Part shown: positions 6,446-16,500 of the stretch, piece after piece
Layout of the letters: every line of letters begins with the position of its first letter
How positions within the stretch are numbered: the stretch's first letter is position 1
Source of the DNA: Pseudoxanthomonas winnipegensis
Lineage (GTDB): Bacteria > Pseudomonadota > Gammaproteobacteria > Xanthomonadales > Xanthomonadaceae
DNA length: 64,000 nt
NCBI RefSeq assembly: GCF_004283755.1
Contig: NZ_SHMH01000001.1
Location: 1-64,000 of the forward strand
Direction: 5' to 3'
The notes under the pieces: generated by a model
What the model was told of the DNA's origin: nothing
Seen by the model: only the letters and a program-made list of their open reading frames with translations
Database searches by the model: none
Program-made: the position numbers and the translations under genes

Positions 6446-6783
6446 ACATCCAGACCCACGGGATGCTCGAAACGCATCCATCCGTGTTGTTCCCGCTGCC
6501 GGCAGGCGACTACGCCCACGTGCTGGTGCGCGATCACTGCAACGCCCCCGCCTATGTCCCCGGCGATGTGCTCTTGGTGAACCTGGCCATTCGCCGCTTT
6601 GTCGCGGATGGCCTCTATGTGGTCGAGCACGCCGGCCAACAGAAGATCCGTTACCTGCGCGATGACGGCAGCCTGCGCATGGTCTGCGGATCCCATCCGA
6701 CCGTGGCAATCACAGTGACGGCTGACACCTGCCACGTGCTTGGCATGGTCGAGTCGGCGGCCAAGGTTCGGAGGGTCGGATGA
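6442..6783 (+). CDS. LexA/S24-like peptidase domain without DNA-binding domain or catalytic serine
   Basis: The 113-residue product looks like the C-terminal half of phage repressors (S24/LexA fold). The strand AYVPGDVLLVN corresponds to the family's P-T-x-x-x-G-D-L-L-L-V-D. The following RRFVADGLYVVEHAGQQKIRYLRDDG matches the region carrying the catalytic Lys (here Lys68, KIRYLR). Where the family has the nucleophilic Ser of SMEPT, this protein has Cys33-Asn-Ala-Pro, so autoproteolysis is unlikely in the usual form. There is no helix-turn-helix. It could be a decoy or partner that dimerises with full-length repressors, or a degenerate relic. It overlaps both neighbours by 4 bases. Confidence 0.6.
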   Translation: MNIQTHGMLETHPSVLFPLPAGDYAHVLVRDHCNAPAYVPGDVLLVNLAIRRFVADGLYVVEHAGQQKIRYLRDDGSLRMVCGSHPTVAITVTADTCHVLGMVESAAKVRRVG

Positions 6784-7010
6784 GCGATCAACCAATGCGC
6801 CTGGTGCTGGGCGAACCGTCGTGGTCCCTGCACCGCGCCCTGCCCGACCTGGGCGAACGCACCGCGGCTCAGTTCCAAGAGCTGCATCGCGCGCCTACGG
6901 CAGAGCGAGCGGAACGCCTTGCCATCGAGCTGGATGGGTGTCGGCAGCACGTCCTGCGCTATCGCCAGCCTATGGCACGACCACTGCCGACATCATCGGC
7001 GAGTCGCTGA
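6780..7010 (+). CDS. Small phage-type protein with a foreign C-terminal tail at a deletion junction
   Basis: The first about 62 of 76 residues (MSDQPMRLVLGEPSWSLHRA...IELDGCRQHVLRYRQ) read as a coherent, mostly helical small protein, co-translated with the previous gene by a 4-base overlap. From about 6966 the DNA is homologous to a major capsid gene in another frame. The last 13 residues (ARPLPTSSASR region) are therefore an out-of-frame read through capsid sequence. The gene is probably truncated and chimeric. Function unknown. Confidence 0.6.
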   Translation: MSDQPMRLVLGEPSWSLHRALPDLGERTAAQFQELHRAPTAERAERLAIELDGCRQHVLRYRQPMARPLPTSSASR

Positions 7011-7381
7011 TGGTCCAGGCGAACAACGGCTATAGCCCCAGCCTGGTGATCATGTCGCCCTTCGACTGGTTCAAGCTGCAGATCACGCGCAAGAACGCAA
7101 CGGACGAGGAGTACGTGTTCGGCTCCCCGACCTCCCCGCTGCCGCCCTCGCTCTGGAACACGCGCGTTGTGACCCCGGCTGGCATGCCCGGCGGCACGGC
7201 CCTGACCATCGATACCAGCTTCGTCAACGTGCTGGAGCGCTGGTCGCTGGTGGTACAGATCAGCAACTCCCACGCGGACTTCTTCATCCGCAACCTGGTG
7301 GCCATCCTGGGAGAGGTGCGCGCCGGCCTTGAGGTTCTGGATACCGCGGCGGTGCAGAAGGTCACGCTGCCTACCACCTGA
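6968..7381 (+). pseudogene. Phage major capsid protein, C-terminal fragment
   Basis: Frame-consistent translation from about 6968 gives an HK97-family capsid C-terminus. It shows YGTTTADIIGESLMVQANNG, then PSLVIMSPFDWFKLQITRK (the usual MNPxDWxxIxxxKD region), WNTRVVTPAGMPGGTALTID and a terminal domain ending VQKVTLPTT. About 138 residues remain of an expected 300-400; the 5' part is missing at the junction with the preceding small gene. The frame is open upstream by chance, but the upstream translation has no capsid character. The nearest in-frame ATG is at 7010 and has no good ribosome-binding site. It is probably a non-functional remnant. Confidence 0.82.
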
Positions 7382-7398
7382 TGAAGTGAGGCCCAGAA

Positions 7399-9540
7399 AT
7401 GTCGCTTGGCAGCGTGACCATAGATCTGCTCCTCCGCACGGGCAGCTTCACTACCGACTCCAAGGTCGCCGAAAAGCGCCTGAAAGACATGGGCGATGCG
7501 GCTTACAAGGCCGGCGAGCAGATCGGAAAATCGATCCGCGGCGGCGCGCTGCTTGCGGCTACCGGCTTGGCAGCCGCCGGCACCGCCGCGATCGCTTGGA
7601 CCGATCAGATCGTCCAGCTGAATGTAGAGATGGAGCGGCTGTCAAAGCTCTCCGGCACCAGCAGCGATACCTTCCAGCGCCTGGCGGCGGGCGCCAATGC
7701 GGTCGGCATCTCGAACGAGAAGCTGGCCGACATCCTGAAGGACGTGCAGGACAAGACGGGTGACTTCCTGCAAACCGGCGGCGGCGGCATGGCCGACTTC
7801 TTCAAGAACATCGCCCCCCAGGTGGGCCTGACTGCTGAGCAGTTCCGCAAGCTCTCCGGACCGGATGCCCTACAGGCCTACGTCAACGCCCTACAGAAGG
7901 CTGGTGTGTCGCAGAGCGAGATGACCTTCTACATGGAGGCCATCGCGTCGGATTCGTCGATGCTGGTGCCCCTGCTGCGGGACAACGGCCGGGGCTTCAG
8001 GGAGTGGGGCGACGAGGCTGCGCGCGCCGGCGCCATCATGGGCGGCGAGCTCTCCGAGAACACCAAGGCGATGCAGGAGACGACCGCTCGCCTCAAGCTG
8101 GCCTTTCAGGGGATGAAGGTCGAGGTAGCAAGCGCCCTCCTCCCCACGCTCAACGAGTTCGCCAACTCGATCTCCGGCGCGCAGATGGGCAAGGCGTTCG
8201 GCACCATGACCGGCTGGGTGGGCGGCGTGGTGACCAATCTGGCGAGCGGCACGGTCGCGTTGGTGAACTTCATCGATCAAGCCAACCAGCTGTATAAGCT
8301 GGCGAACGGCGGAAGCGTGGGGAACGCGGATTACGACGCATTGAACGCCCGCCTTGCCCAGATCAACACCGAGAAGCGCGACCTCAATAGCTGGAAGTCG
8401 AACCTGCTCGGTATTCCCCTGACCGATGGCCAGGAGAAGTTCAAGCTCGACCAGCTGAAGGCGCTCAACTCCGAAAGCGAGAAGATCATCCGTCAGATTG
8501 CCAGCCTCAACCGGAAGGCTATAGGCGACGCAATGACGATCATTGACCCCTCTGACGGCTACGAGGCCTGGAAGCTTGGCCAGGGGAACGGGAAGCCAAC
8601 CGGCGGAACCAAGAAGACGGCCAAGGAAAAGGACACCACGGCACTGCGCGAGCAGATCCTGGCGATGACTGACCTGGACAAGGCCATGATGTCCGCCGAC
8701 GCCTCCTCGCTGGACTGGTCCAACAGGCTGGAGGACCTTCAGGCCCAGCTGCAGGGCGGCCTAGCCCCGGCGATGCTGGAGTACAAGCGCAGCCTCGCAG
8801 AGCTGGATGCCGCCTACAAAACGGGCAAGGTCACCTCGCAGGACTACGCGACCTGGCAGCAAGCACTGAACGAGCAGCTGGAGGCAAACACATTCAAGCT
8901 GGCCGACACCACCCATGAGGCCACGCAGGCGATGACGGTCTTCGCCGACCAAGCGGCCCGGAACATGCAGGACGCGTTTGCCGACTTCCTGTTCGATCCG
9001 TTCCAGGATGGCGTGAAGGGGCTTGCAGAAAACTTTGCGAAGACGCTAAAGCGCATGGTCGCCGATGCAACTGCAGCCAACTTGCTGAAGGCGCTTTACG
9101 GCGGCGGCAGCCAGTACACGGGCACACTCTCAACTCTGTTCGGCAGCAGCTGGGGATTCGCTGAGGGTGGCCACGTCAGAGGCCCAGGCACCAGCACAAG
9201 CGATAGCATCCCCGCTTATCTCTCCAACGGCGAGTACGTGGTCAAGGCGGACGCTGTCAGCAAGTACGGCCGCGGGTTCTTCGATGCTATCAACGCGAGG
9301 CGCTATGCCAGCGGCGGCTATGTGGGCGGTCAGGGCGCCCCCGTCTCAGGTGGTGATCGAGGCGTAACGGTGCAGATCGAGAACCACGCCTCCCCCGTCT
9401 CAGCCCAGGCAACCACCAGCCAAGCGCCAGACGGGTCGATGCTCATCAAGCTGGTGCTCAACGCTGTCACAGACAGCGCCGTCAATGGATCGTTGGGAAC
9501 AGCCCTGACGCGGACGTACGGGCTCAGGAAGTCGGTGTAA
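7399..9540 (+). CDS. Phage tail tape-measure protein
   Basis: The tape-measure protein sets tail length and is part of the DNA-injection apparatus of long-tailed phages. The 713-residue product starts MSLGSVTIDLLLRTGSFTTDSK, typical of lambda-like siphophage tape measures. It continues with the helical region KAGEQIGKSIRGGALLAATGLAA, a long alternating helical body, and a charged linker (GGTKKTAKEKDTT). The C-terminus has the family's standard ending: GFAEGGHVRGPGTSTSD, IPAYLSNGEYVVKADAV and YASGGYVGG. No stops or shifts are seen. It begins only 17 bases after the capsid fragment, although many genes normally lie between capsid and tape measure, so a second deletion lies here. It is the only complete structural gene in the element. 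Confidence 0.92.
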   Translation: MSLGSVTIDLLLRTGSFTTDSKVAEKRLKDMGDAAYKAGEQIGKSIRGGALLAATGLAAAGTAAIAWTDQIVQLNVEMERLSKLSGTSSDTFQRLAAGANAVGISNEKLADILKDVQDKTGDFLQTGGGGMADFFKNIAPQVGLTAEQFRKLSGPDALQAYVNALQKAGVSQSEMTFYMEAIASDSSMLVPLLRDNGRGFREWGDEAARAGAIMGGELSENTKAMQETTARLKLAFQGMKVEVASALLPTLNEFANSISGAQMGKAFGTMTGWVGGVVTNLASGTVALVNFIDQANQLYKLANGGSVGNADYDALNARLAQINTEKRDLNSWKSNLLGIPLTDGQEKFKLDQLKALNSESEKIIRQIASLNRKAIGDAMTIIDPSDGYEAWKLGQGNGKPTGGTKKTAKEKDTTALREQILAMTDLDKAMMSADASSLDWSNRLEDLQAQLQGGLAPAMLEYKRSLAELDAAYKTGKVTSQDYATWQQALNEQLEANTFKLADTTHEATQAMTVFADQAARNMQDAFADFLFDPFQDGVKGLAENFAKTLKRMVADATAANLLKALYGGGSQYTGTLSTLFGSSWGFAEGGHVRGPGTSTSDSIPAYLSNGEYVVKADAVSKYGRGFFDAINARRYASGGYVGGQGAPVSGGDRGVTVQIENHASPVSAQATTSQAPDGSMLIKLVLNAVTDSAVNGSLGTALTRTYGLRKSV

Positions 9541-9588
9541 CGAGCAGGCCGTCTCGTCTGGTGCGATGACAATCCGTAGGCTGGCGTC

Positions 9589-9783
9589 ATGGCCTCCCAC
9601 GACGAAAAAGATAGCACCCAGCCCCTCGGGCCTGATCCCTTCGGACACCTGACGTGCAGAGACACACGCACGCCGGAGGAGCGGAAGTCTGCTGAGTCGA
9701 AGGAGTGGGCCAGGCGAAAGGGCCGTGGCCGCAAGGACTGGTGGAAGAAGCACCTGCCAGATCCGCAGGACGGGCTTGGGTGA
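9589..9783 (+). CDS. Hypothetical small basic protein
   Basis: This 64-residue protein is charged and Trp-containing (RTPEERKSAESKEWARRKGRGRKDWWKKHLPD), with no recognisable domain. The strongly basic centre suggests nucleic-acid contact. It lies 48 bases after the tape-measure gene and just before the right-end arm sites. The start codon has only a weak upstream AGG. It may be a real cargo gene or a by-chance frame. Confidence 0.4.
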   Translation: MASHDEKDSTQPLGPDPFGHLTCRDTRTPEERKSAESKEWARRKGRGRKDWWKKHLPDPQDGLG

Positions 9784-9826
9784 GGCGCCCAGCGGCACCG
9801 GCACGCTGTCGATGGACAGACCGCGC

Positions 9827-9845
9827 GCACTTACCCTGCACTTAC
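9827..9845 (+). promoter_or_regulatory. Candidate integrase arm-type sites, right end
   Basis: GCACTTAC occurs at 9827-9834 and within TGCACTTAC at 9837-9845, spaced 11 bases and in the same orientation as the pair at the left end. The pair lies about 70-90 bases inside the right attachment site. Together with the left pair it matches the layout expected for P and P' arms. Confidence 0.5.
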
Positions 9846-9846
9846 G

Positions 9847-9871
9847 AAAAAGCCGACCATCTAGGCCGGCT
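9847..9871 (-). terminator. Element-borne terminator downstream of tRNA-Val
   Basis: On the minus strand the stem AGCCGGCC / GGTCGGCT (one G-U pair, loop TAGAT) is followed by TTTTTC. It lies 43 bases after the CCA end of tRNA-Val, where the transcript would end after integration. It replaces the chromosomal terminator now stranded at 3592-3612. Confidence 0.7.
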
Positions 9872-9913
9872 TCCGTCTGATCCCACGAAACGACTATTTC
9901 TAAGCCATTTCAG

Positions 9914-9958
9914 TGGTGGGCGGTACAGGGTTCGAACCTGTGACCCCTACCATGTCAA
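9914..9958. repeat. Right attachment site: 45-bp repeat in tRNA-Val
   Basis: This is the perfect partner of 3650-3694. Here it forms the 3' half of the intact tRNA-Val, from the anticodon loop to CCA. Integration at this position leaves the tRNA gene functional, with its 3' half supplied by the element. Confidence 0.93.
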
Positions 9959-9988
9959 GGTAGTGCTCTACCGCTGAGCTAACCGCCC
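9914..9988 (-). tRNA. tRNA-Val(GAC)
   Basis: The minus strand folds as a complete cloverleaf. Acceptor stem GGGCGG..CCGCCC, D-arm TAGCTCAGC, anticodon stem CTACC/GGTAG with loop TTGACAT (anticodon GAC, reading GUC/GUU valine codons), T-arm with GGTTCGAACC, and an encoded CCA. It is the integration target of the adjacent element, and its 3' 45 bases are duplicated at 3650-3694. Confidence 0.96.
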
Positions 9989-10031
9989 GTTGCGACATCG
10001 TGTCGCCGCGCCCTCGGTGCGAGGGGCGCGC

Positions 10032-10060
10032 ATCATAACATCACCTGCGTGCGGCGTGAA
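10032..10060 (-). promoter_or_regulatory. Predicted sigma-70 promoter of tRNA-Val
   Basis: On the minus strand, TTCACG (10060-10055) and TATGAT (10037-10032) are separated by 17 bases. They lie about 45 bases upstream of the mature tRNA-Val 5' end. A GC-rich near-palindrome (about 10008-10031) lies in the resulting leader. Confidence 0.5.
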
Positions 10061-10115
10061 CAGCCCTGCGCGGCTTTTCCTCCCGCCCCGCTCCCTGCCC
10101 GGCCAGCCGCCCGCC

Positions 10116-12137
<2,022 letters not shown>

Positions 12138-12294
12138 GGTCACGCCTTCGAAGTCGAAAAAAAGTATAGCGCCGGGGTTAGTGAGCTCCGGATGCAGACA
12201 TTTCCTACCGATCGGTGCGCCCAGCGCCGATGTTGGCAGCCGGCCGCAGGAGCGAGGCTGACCCTCCCCTCCCAACTCGGACAAGGAATGCCCG

Positions 12295-12846
12295 ATGAAC
12301 ATCCGCCCGTCCCGCAAGGACCGACGACATGCCCGTGGCCTCACCCTGGTCGAATCGCTCGTGGTCTTGGCCGTGGCCAGCATCGGCCTGGCCATCGGCG
12401 TGCCGTCCTACAACGCCTTGCTGCGTCACCAGCGCGAAGCGGCCACGACCAACCTGCTCAGCTCCTTCCTGGCGTCCGCACGCAGCACCGCGATCAGCTA
12501 CCGCATCCCGACGGTGGTCTGCCCGTCGCTGGACAAGAAGGAATGTCGGGACGACAGCGACTGGACACAAGGCTGGATCATGTTTTTCGACGCCGACGGC
12601 AACCGTCGCCCGGACCTCAGCGAGGACCTGCTGCGCGTGGAATCGGCCCCGCGCGATCCTGACCTGCGGATCCTCTCCACCGGGGGCCGCCCCAAGGTCA
12701 CCTTCCTGGCCAACGGCAGTGCCGCCGGCACCAACCTGACCATCCGGCTGTGCCGTGGCGACACGTCCCACGCGGCCGTGATCGTCAACCAGAGCGGCCG
12801 CACGCGGGTGGAACAGCCGCGGACGTCAAAGGGATGCGAAAGCTGA
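12295..12846 (+). CDS. Orphan GspH/FimT-type pseudopilin
   Basis: This 183-residue type IV pilin-like minor pilin has a prepilin leader ending RHARG, then [25 protein letters not shown]. That is the PilD cleavage site with Glu at mature position 5, plus a hydrophobic helix. The body has the FimT/GspH pattern ([21 protein letters not shown], then [18 protein letters not shown]). AAGGAA precedes the ATG at 12295. It stands alone on the plus strand between uvrB and tRNA-Asn, about 8 kb from the minor pilin operon that carries a second FimT-like gene. It may be an additional priming or DNA-binding pilin (FimT is a DNA receptor in some Xanthomonadales relatives), but this is inference. Confidence 0.85.
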   Translation: MNIRPSRKDRRHARGLTLVESLVVLAVASIGLAIGVPSYNALLRHQREAATTNLLSSFLASARSTAISYRIPTVVCPSLDKKECRDDSDWTQGWIMFFDADGNRRPDLSEDLLRVESAPRDPDLRILSTGGRPKVTFLANGSAAGTNLTIRLCRGDTSHAAVIVNQSGRTRVEQPRTSKGCES

Positions 12847-12980
12847 ACAGGGCGCGCACCACCATGTCGCCTCCCCCGTCAAAGCGGCTCGTCAATGATC
12901 GTGGGCGGACTGACACGCGTGAGTCCGAGCCCCCGCCTCGGAGCGGTGGCTGCGCAGGTCGGCCCGGCGGACGGAAGCGC

Positions 12981-13020
12981 AAAAAAGCCACGGGCCTGCA
13001 TCGCTGCAGGCCCGTGGCTT
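12981..13020 (-). terminator. Rho-independent terminator of tRNA-Asn
   Basis: A perfect 16-base hairpin (12985-13000 with 13005-13020, 4-base loop) is followed on the minus strand by TTTTTT. It sits 6 bases past the tRNA-Asn CCA end. On the plus strand it lies 138 bases after the orphan pseudopilin and lacks a U-run, so it serves mainly the minus strand. Confidence 0.9.
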
Positions 13021-13026
13021 GAATCT

Positions 13027-13103
13027 TGGCGCCCGAAGTTGGACTCGAACCAACGACCCCCTGATTAACAGTCAAGTGCTCTAACCGGCTGAGCTATTCG
13101 GGC
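13027..13103 (-). tRNA. tRNA-Asn(GTT)
   Basis: The minus strand gives a full cloverleaf with acceptor stem GCCCGAA/TTCGGGC, D-arm TAGCTCAGCCGGTTAGAGC, anticodon loop CTGTTAA (anticodon GTT), T-arm GGTTCGAGTCC, discriminator G and encoded CCA. It lies 51 bases after the pilE stop on the same strand, with its own likely promoter in the gap. Confidence 0.97.
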
Positions 13104-13113
13104 GGGGGCGCAA

Positions 13114-13143
13114 ATTCTAGGGGAAGCTGCCGCAGTAACGCAA
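13114..13143 (-). promoter_or_regulatory. Predicted promoter of tRNA-Asn
   Basis: On the minus strand, TTGCGT (13143-13138) and TAGAAT (13119-13114) are separated by 18 bases. The -10 lies 10 bases before the mature tRNA-Asn 5' end, so transcription would begin within a few bases of the tRNA. Confidence 0.5.
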
Positions 13144-13154
13144 GCCTGCCGTTT

Positions 13155-13580
13155 TCATTGCCAGCACTGCGCGTAAGTTGCCGCACCTGACTCTGTCTTC
13201 ACGTTGGCCTGATTGATGGTCAGCGTGCCGCAACGATCCTTGTTCTGGCCGCCTGTGGTGTTCGGCGCCGCAGTGATTGTAAACGTAGTAGCCGAGCCAA
13301 CCGCCGTAGTCAAGGTGTAATAAGCCGTACCCGTACGCGGACTCTGAGTGAAGGGTGGCGTCATGCTCCCAGGTGAGAAGCCAGTGTAGGCGCCATGCAC
13401 CGTCCGGTACCGTTCGGCAAGCTGCACCAGTTCGACAAGGTCTGCCTTGGCCTGAGCGCGGCGCGATTTCCGCACCTGCTCTTGGTAGCTCGGATAGGCG
13501 ATCGCCGCAAGGATGGCAACGATCGCGACGACGATCATCAATTCGACCAAGGTGAATCCAGCGCAATCCCGTTTAATCAT
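13155..13580 (-). CDS. pilE: PilE-like type IV pilin (minor pilin)
   Basis: This 141-residue prepilin has leader MIKRDCAG followed by FTLVELMIVVAIVAILAAIAYPSYQEQVRKSRR, the classic class III signal and N-terminal helix with Glu5. The globular domain contains a Cys pair (RCGTL near the C-terminus and the terminal QCWQ) that would form the D-loop disulphide. Start at ATG 13580 with GGAGG 8 bases upstream; its ATG overlaps the pilY1 stop (ATGA). It is the last gene of the fimT-pilV-pilW-pilX-pilY1-pilE operon. In this operon PilE is a priming-complex minor pilin, not necessarily the major subunit. Confidence 0.92.
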   Translation of the reverse strand: MIKRDCAGFTLVELMIVVAIVAILAAIAYPSYQEQVRKSRRAQAKADLVELVQLAERYRTVHGAYTGFSPGSMTPPFTQSPRTGTAYYTLTTAVGSATTFTITAAPNTTGGQNKDRCGTLTINQANVKTESGAATYAQCWQ

Positions 13581-16500
13581 CGCAACTGCCTCCAGGACTG
13601 CCGCCCGCACGTGCGTTGTATTGAGAGTGACTGTGATGGATTTATGGGATCTTGAACCACTTCACTGCAGGCATTGGCAGGCGCAACAGGATTACAGGTA
13701 CTGTCAGCCGGATCACAGTAAGCCGGAAGTCCCGGGGTAGGCTGTGTGATCCCGACGCCCTGACTGGGCGCCCCACTACCAGAAGAGACTCCACCTGTAT
13801 TACCGTCGCCAACCGCAGTCGTGCTTGGCGGCACAACGATCTGCCCGAGGGATGCAGCTCCAGACAACGGATTGAGGCCATAGAGCCAATTGACGCCACC
13901 TGGCACGCAATCGGCTCCCACCCCCGGAATATAGGTAGGGAAATAGATCCTGCCGCTTTGGATCCTGGGATTACCGATCATGCGTTCCCCCCTCTTGATA
14001 TAGTTCCCGCCATTGTCCTTAAGCGCAAGATCCATATACCACCCGCGCTGGTTTAGATAGTTGACACCATTTGTAGAAACTGATCTGGTAGGCGGCGTCG
14101 TAGCATCGTCTGACAGAATCGTCTGCTGAGCCAGGCTATTGCGGCCTGTTACTGTGGTGCCGTCAAGCTTATCCCAGATGCCGTAGACCGTCTGGAGGTC
14201 CTTGGTACTGCTATCGCCATTGGCGAAGTAACGCCCCGTTCCGAAGTACACCATGTAACCGCCGTTGGGACCTACCGACAGCTCAAGTCCACCCGTGATG
14301 GGCTGCCGATTGCCATCGGGATCCTTAGCAGTAAAAAGAGGCGTGGCTCCCACACTCCAAGAACCCTGGGTCGCGCCGCTAAGATCGAACTTCCATACGT
14401 TGCCCTGGAGATCACCGCCGTACGCCATGTCGACCAAGCCATCGCCATTGCTGTCGGCAACCACGATATTCCCCAAGCCGTTCATCGGACTCGCAACGTT
14501 ACCGCTGAACTGTGCCAGCCAGTCGGTCAGCAGGTTTTTCCAGCCAGTTGGCTTGATCCGATTGAGCACTTCGCCTGTGGCCATGTCTACAACATAAAGC
14601 ACCGGATCGCCATTGATGCTGTTGTATCCGTTGCCAAACAATGCGACCCACTGTTTATTCTGCAACGGCACTACGACAGGTTGGCCGAGCACGTTGCCGA
14701 TGTCGCGGTCACCGCCGTCGGTACGATCGTTCACTTCCCATAACACATCGCTGGGGCCAAGTGGCGTAGGAGTTGCGGCGGTGAGTCGGGTCACATTGAG
14801 ACCAAACGCGCCCTTTTGCCCTGCACCGATACCCGCCGCCAATACGGTCTGCCACGTGTTGCTGATGGGCATGTCCGCCAAGGTCAGCTTCCCATCCATG
14901 TAGTAGCGGTGCGTGTAATCGGGCCGTGCCAGATAGCCCAGACCTGTGGCACGATCGCGCTCAAGTAAGGCGTTCGGTATGTAAGCCGAAATTTCCGCGC
15001 CGTTGTCACCAAACGCGTGCAGCATCCCGTCGTTTGCGCCGACGAAAGTAATCTCTCTTCTGGACGATTTGCTATTGACGTAGGCGGTGTACGACGTCGC
15101 CAGCGTGCCGAGGCCGCTGGACGCAGACCACCCATAGTTGGCGAGTTTTGTCGCGATCACCGGATTGGAATTAATGACGTCGCCCATCACACTGCTGCGC
15201 GCGCGATATGGCGTTGAGTTCTTGATCCCACCTTGCAGGGTCCGATCGCCTCGGAGAAACGACACCAGCGAATCGGCAGACATGTTTGCGCCGAAGTCGT
15301 TATTGAAGTCGCTTTCATTGGGGTATCCCAGCCGGGCAAGCACCTGCGCCCGGCTGGAACCAAGGTTAGCCGCCGTGAAATCTCTGATCGTAGTGGCACG
15401 GACGGTTGCAGGTCCGACCGGCCCAGTCGATGTGAGGATCTTGCGAGCGGCCGCGCCAGCGGTCGTAGTCGGCAGCTGCGCCGCCGCACTCCAGAGCAGA
15501 GTACCTCGCAAACCATTCGACTCTATTCGGTAAGCCGCCACATCGCCCGTCCAGTCGGTGCCGTTGTTCGCACTACTGTAGCTTGGGAATACCGCAAACG
15601 ACCCCGCCGTTACCTGCGCTCCTGCCACCGCGACTGAACCGCTGCTACCAGAGGAGCTCTCGATCTTGTCGAAGGCGTTGCCGAGCTGCTTACGCAGGTT
15701 AAGTGGATTGGTTACAAGGAAGTAATTATCTGGCACGCCGTCGCCGTTTGCGTCCCACTCCGAATTCTGAGGCACGCCATCGTTGTTGGAGTCATCGAAA
15801 CCGCCGTACTTTGCGGCGTACCACAACGGATCCTGCAGACGGATCGCTGGCGAAGTCGTCGACGGCGTGAAGGTGCGGGTCGCACTCAAGCCAAGTCCAT
15901 TGCTACAGGGGGCCGTATTGAGGGCACCAGAGGCCGCGCATCCGCCAGCATCGACACCGGTCGGCGTGTTGAGGGAGTACACCGAGTTCGCCACCGCACT
16001 ATCGGCGTCACGGACCTCGAGATACACCCCATCCTTAGTTGTGCCGGATATCACGTAGCCAAGGTTCTGGTTAGCGCTGCCGGCCGCATACTCGGATGTA
16101 AGCGAGATGGTCACCGTTCCATTTGCATTTTCCGCAACTACATAGCGCACGATGGCGTCCATGTCGAAGTCGTTGCCCTGTTCAACGTCCTCGTAGCTAA
16201 TACGGAAAGACGCGTAAGGACGGCCGCCGTTTGTATTCCTGTCCTCAACGCTGGTCATATTGACGAGCTGGTCGATATACAACGCCACGATAGTATTTGT
16301 TGGCTTGCGCTCGTTGCCGCCGAAGGTACCACTTACTGTCTTGCCAAACGGCAAGATGGTGATGTTACCGAACTGGAATTTTGGCAATGGCGAAGCTAGC
16401 GCGATCGAATAAGTGCTCAACTTCTGGGCGCCGGTCGCACCATTCAGATCATTAAGGTGAGCAAAGCGTGCCACACTGCCGGCGTAATAGGTTCCGTTCT

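Larger units (their letters stand above)
3650..9958. mobile_element. 6.3-kb tRNA-Val-integrated element (phage remnant or satellite)
   Basis: The element is defined by perfect 45-bp direct repeats at 3650-3694 and 9914-9958. The intact tRNA-Val lies at the right end and a tyrosine integrase 125 bases inside the left end. Contents in order: integrase; Arc-like repressor (minus strand); three palindromic operators; AlpA-like HTH protein; a tiny ORF; four small overlapping genes; a major-capsid C-terminal fragment; a complete tape-measure gene; a small unknown gene. The chain of small genes followed by a broken capsid gene shows that an early-gene module was joined to a structural module by deletion. 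Portal, terminase, head-tail connector and lysis genes are absent. Confidence 0.92.

Noticed and set aside
6740-6967. 5' extension of the capsid open frame as real capsid sequence
   Set aside because: The frame is open by chance; the DNA there encodes the coupled small genes and the translation has no capsid character.
12138-12395. N-terminal extension of UvrB to 12395
   Set aside because: It would add 86 residues without UvrB homology; the start at 12137 gives the standard 673 residues.
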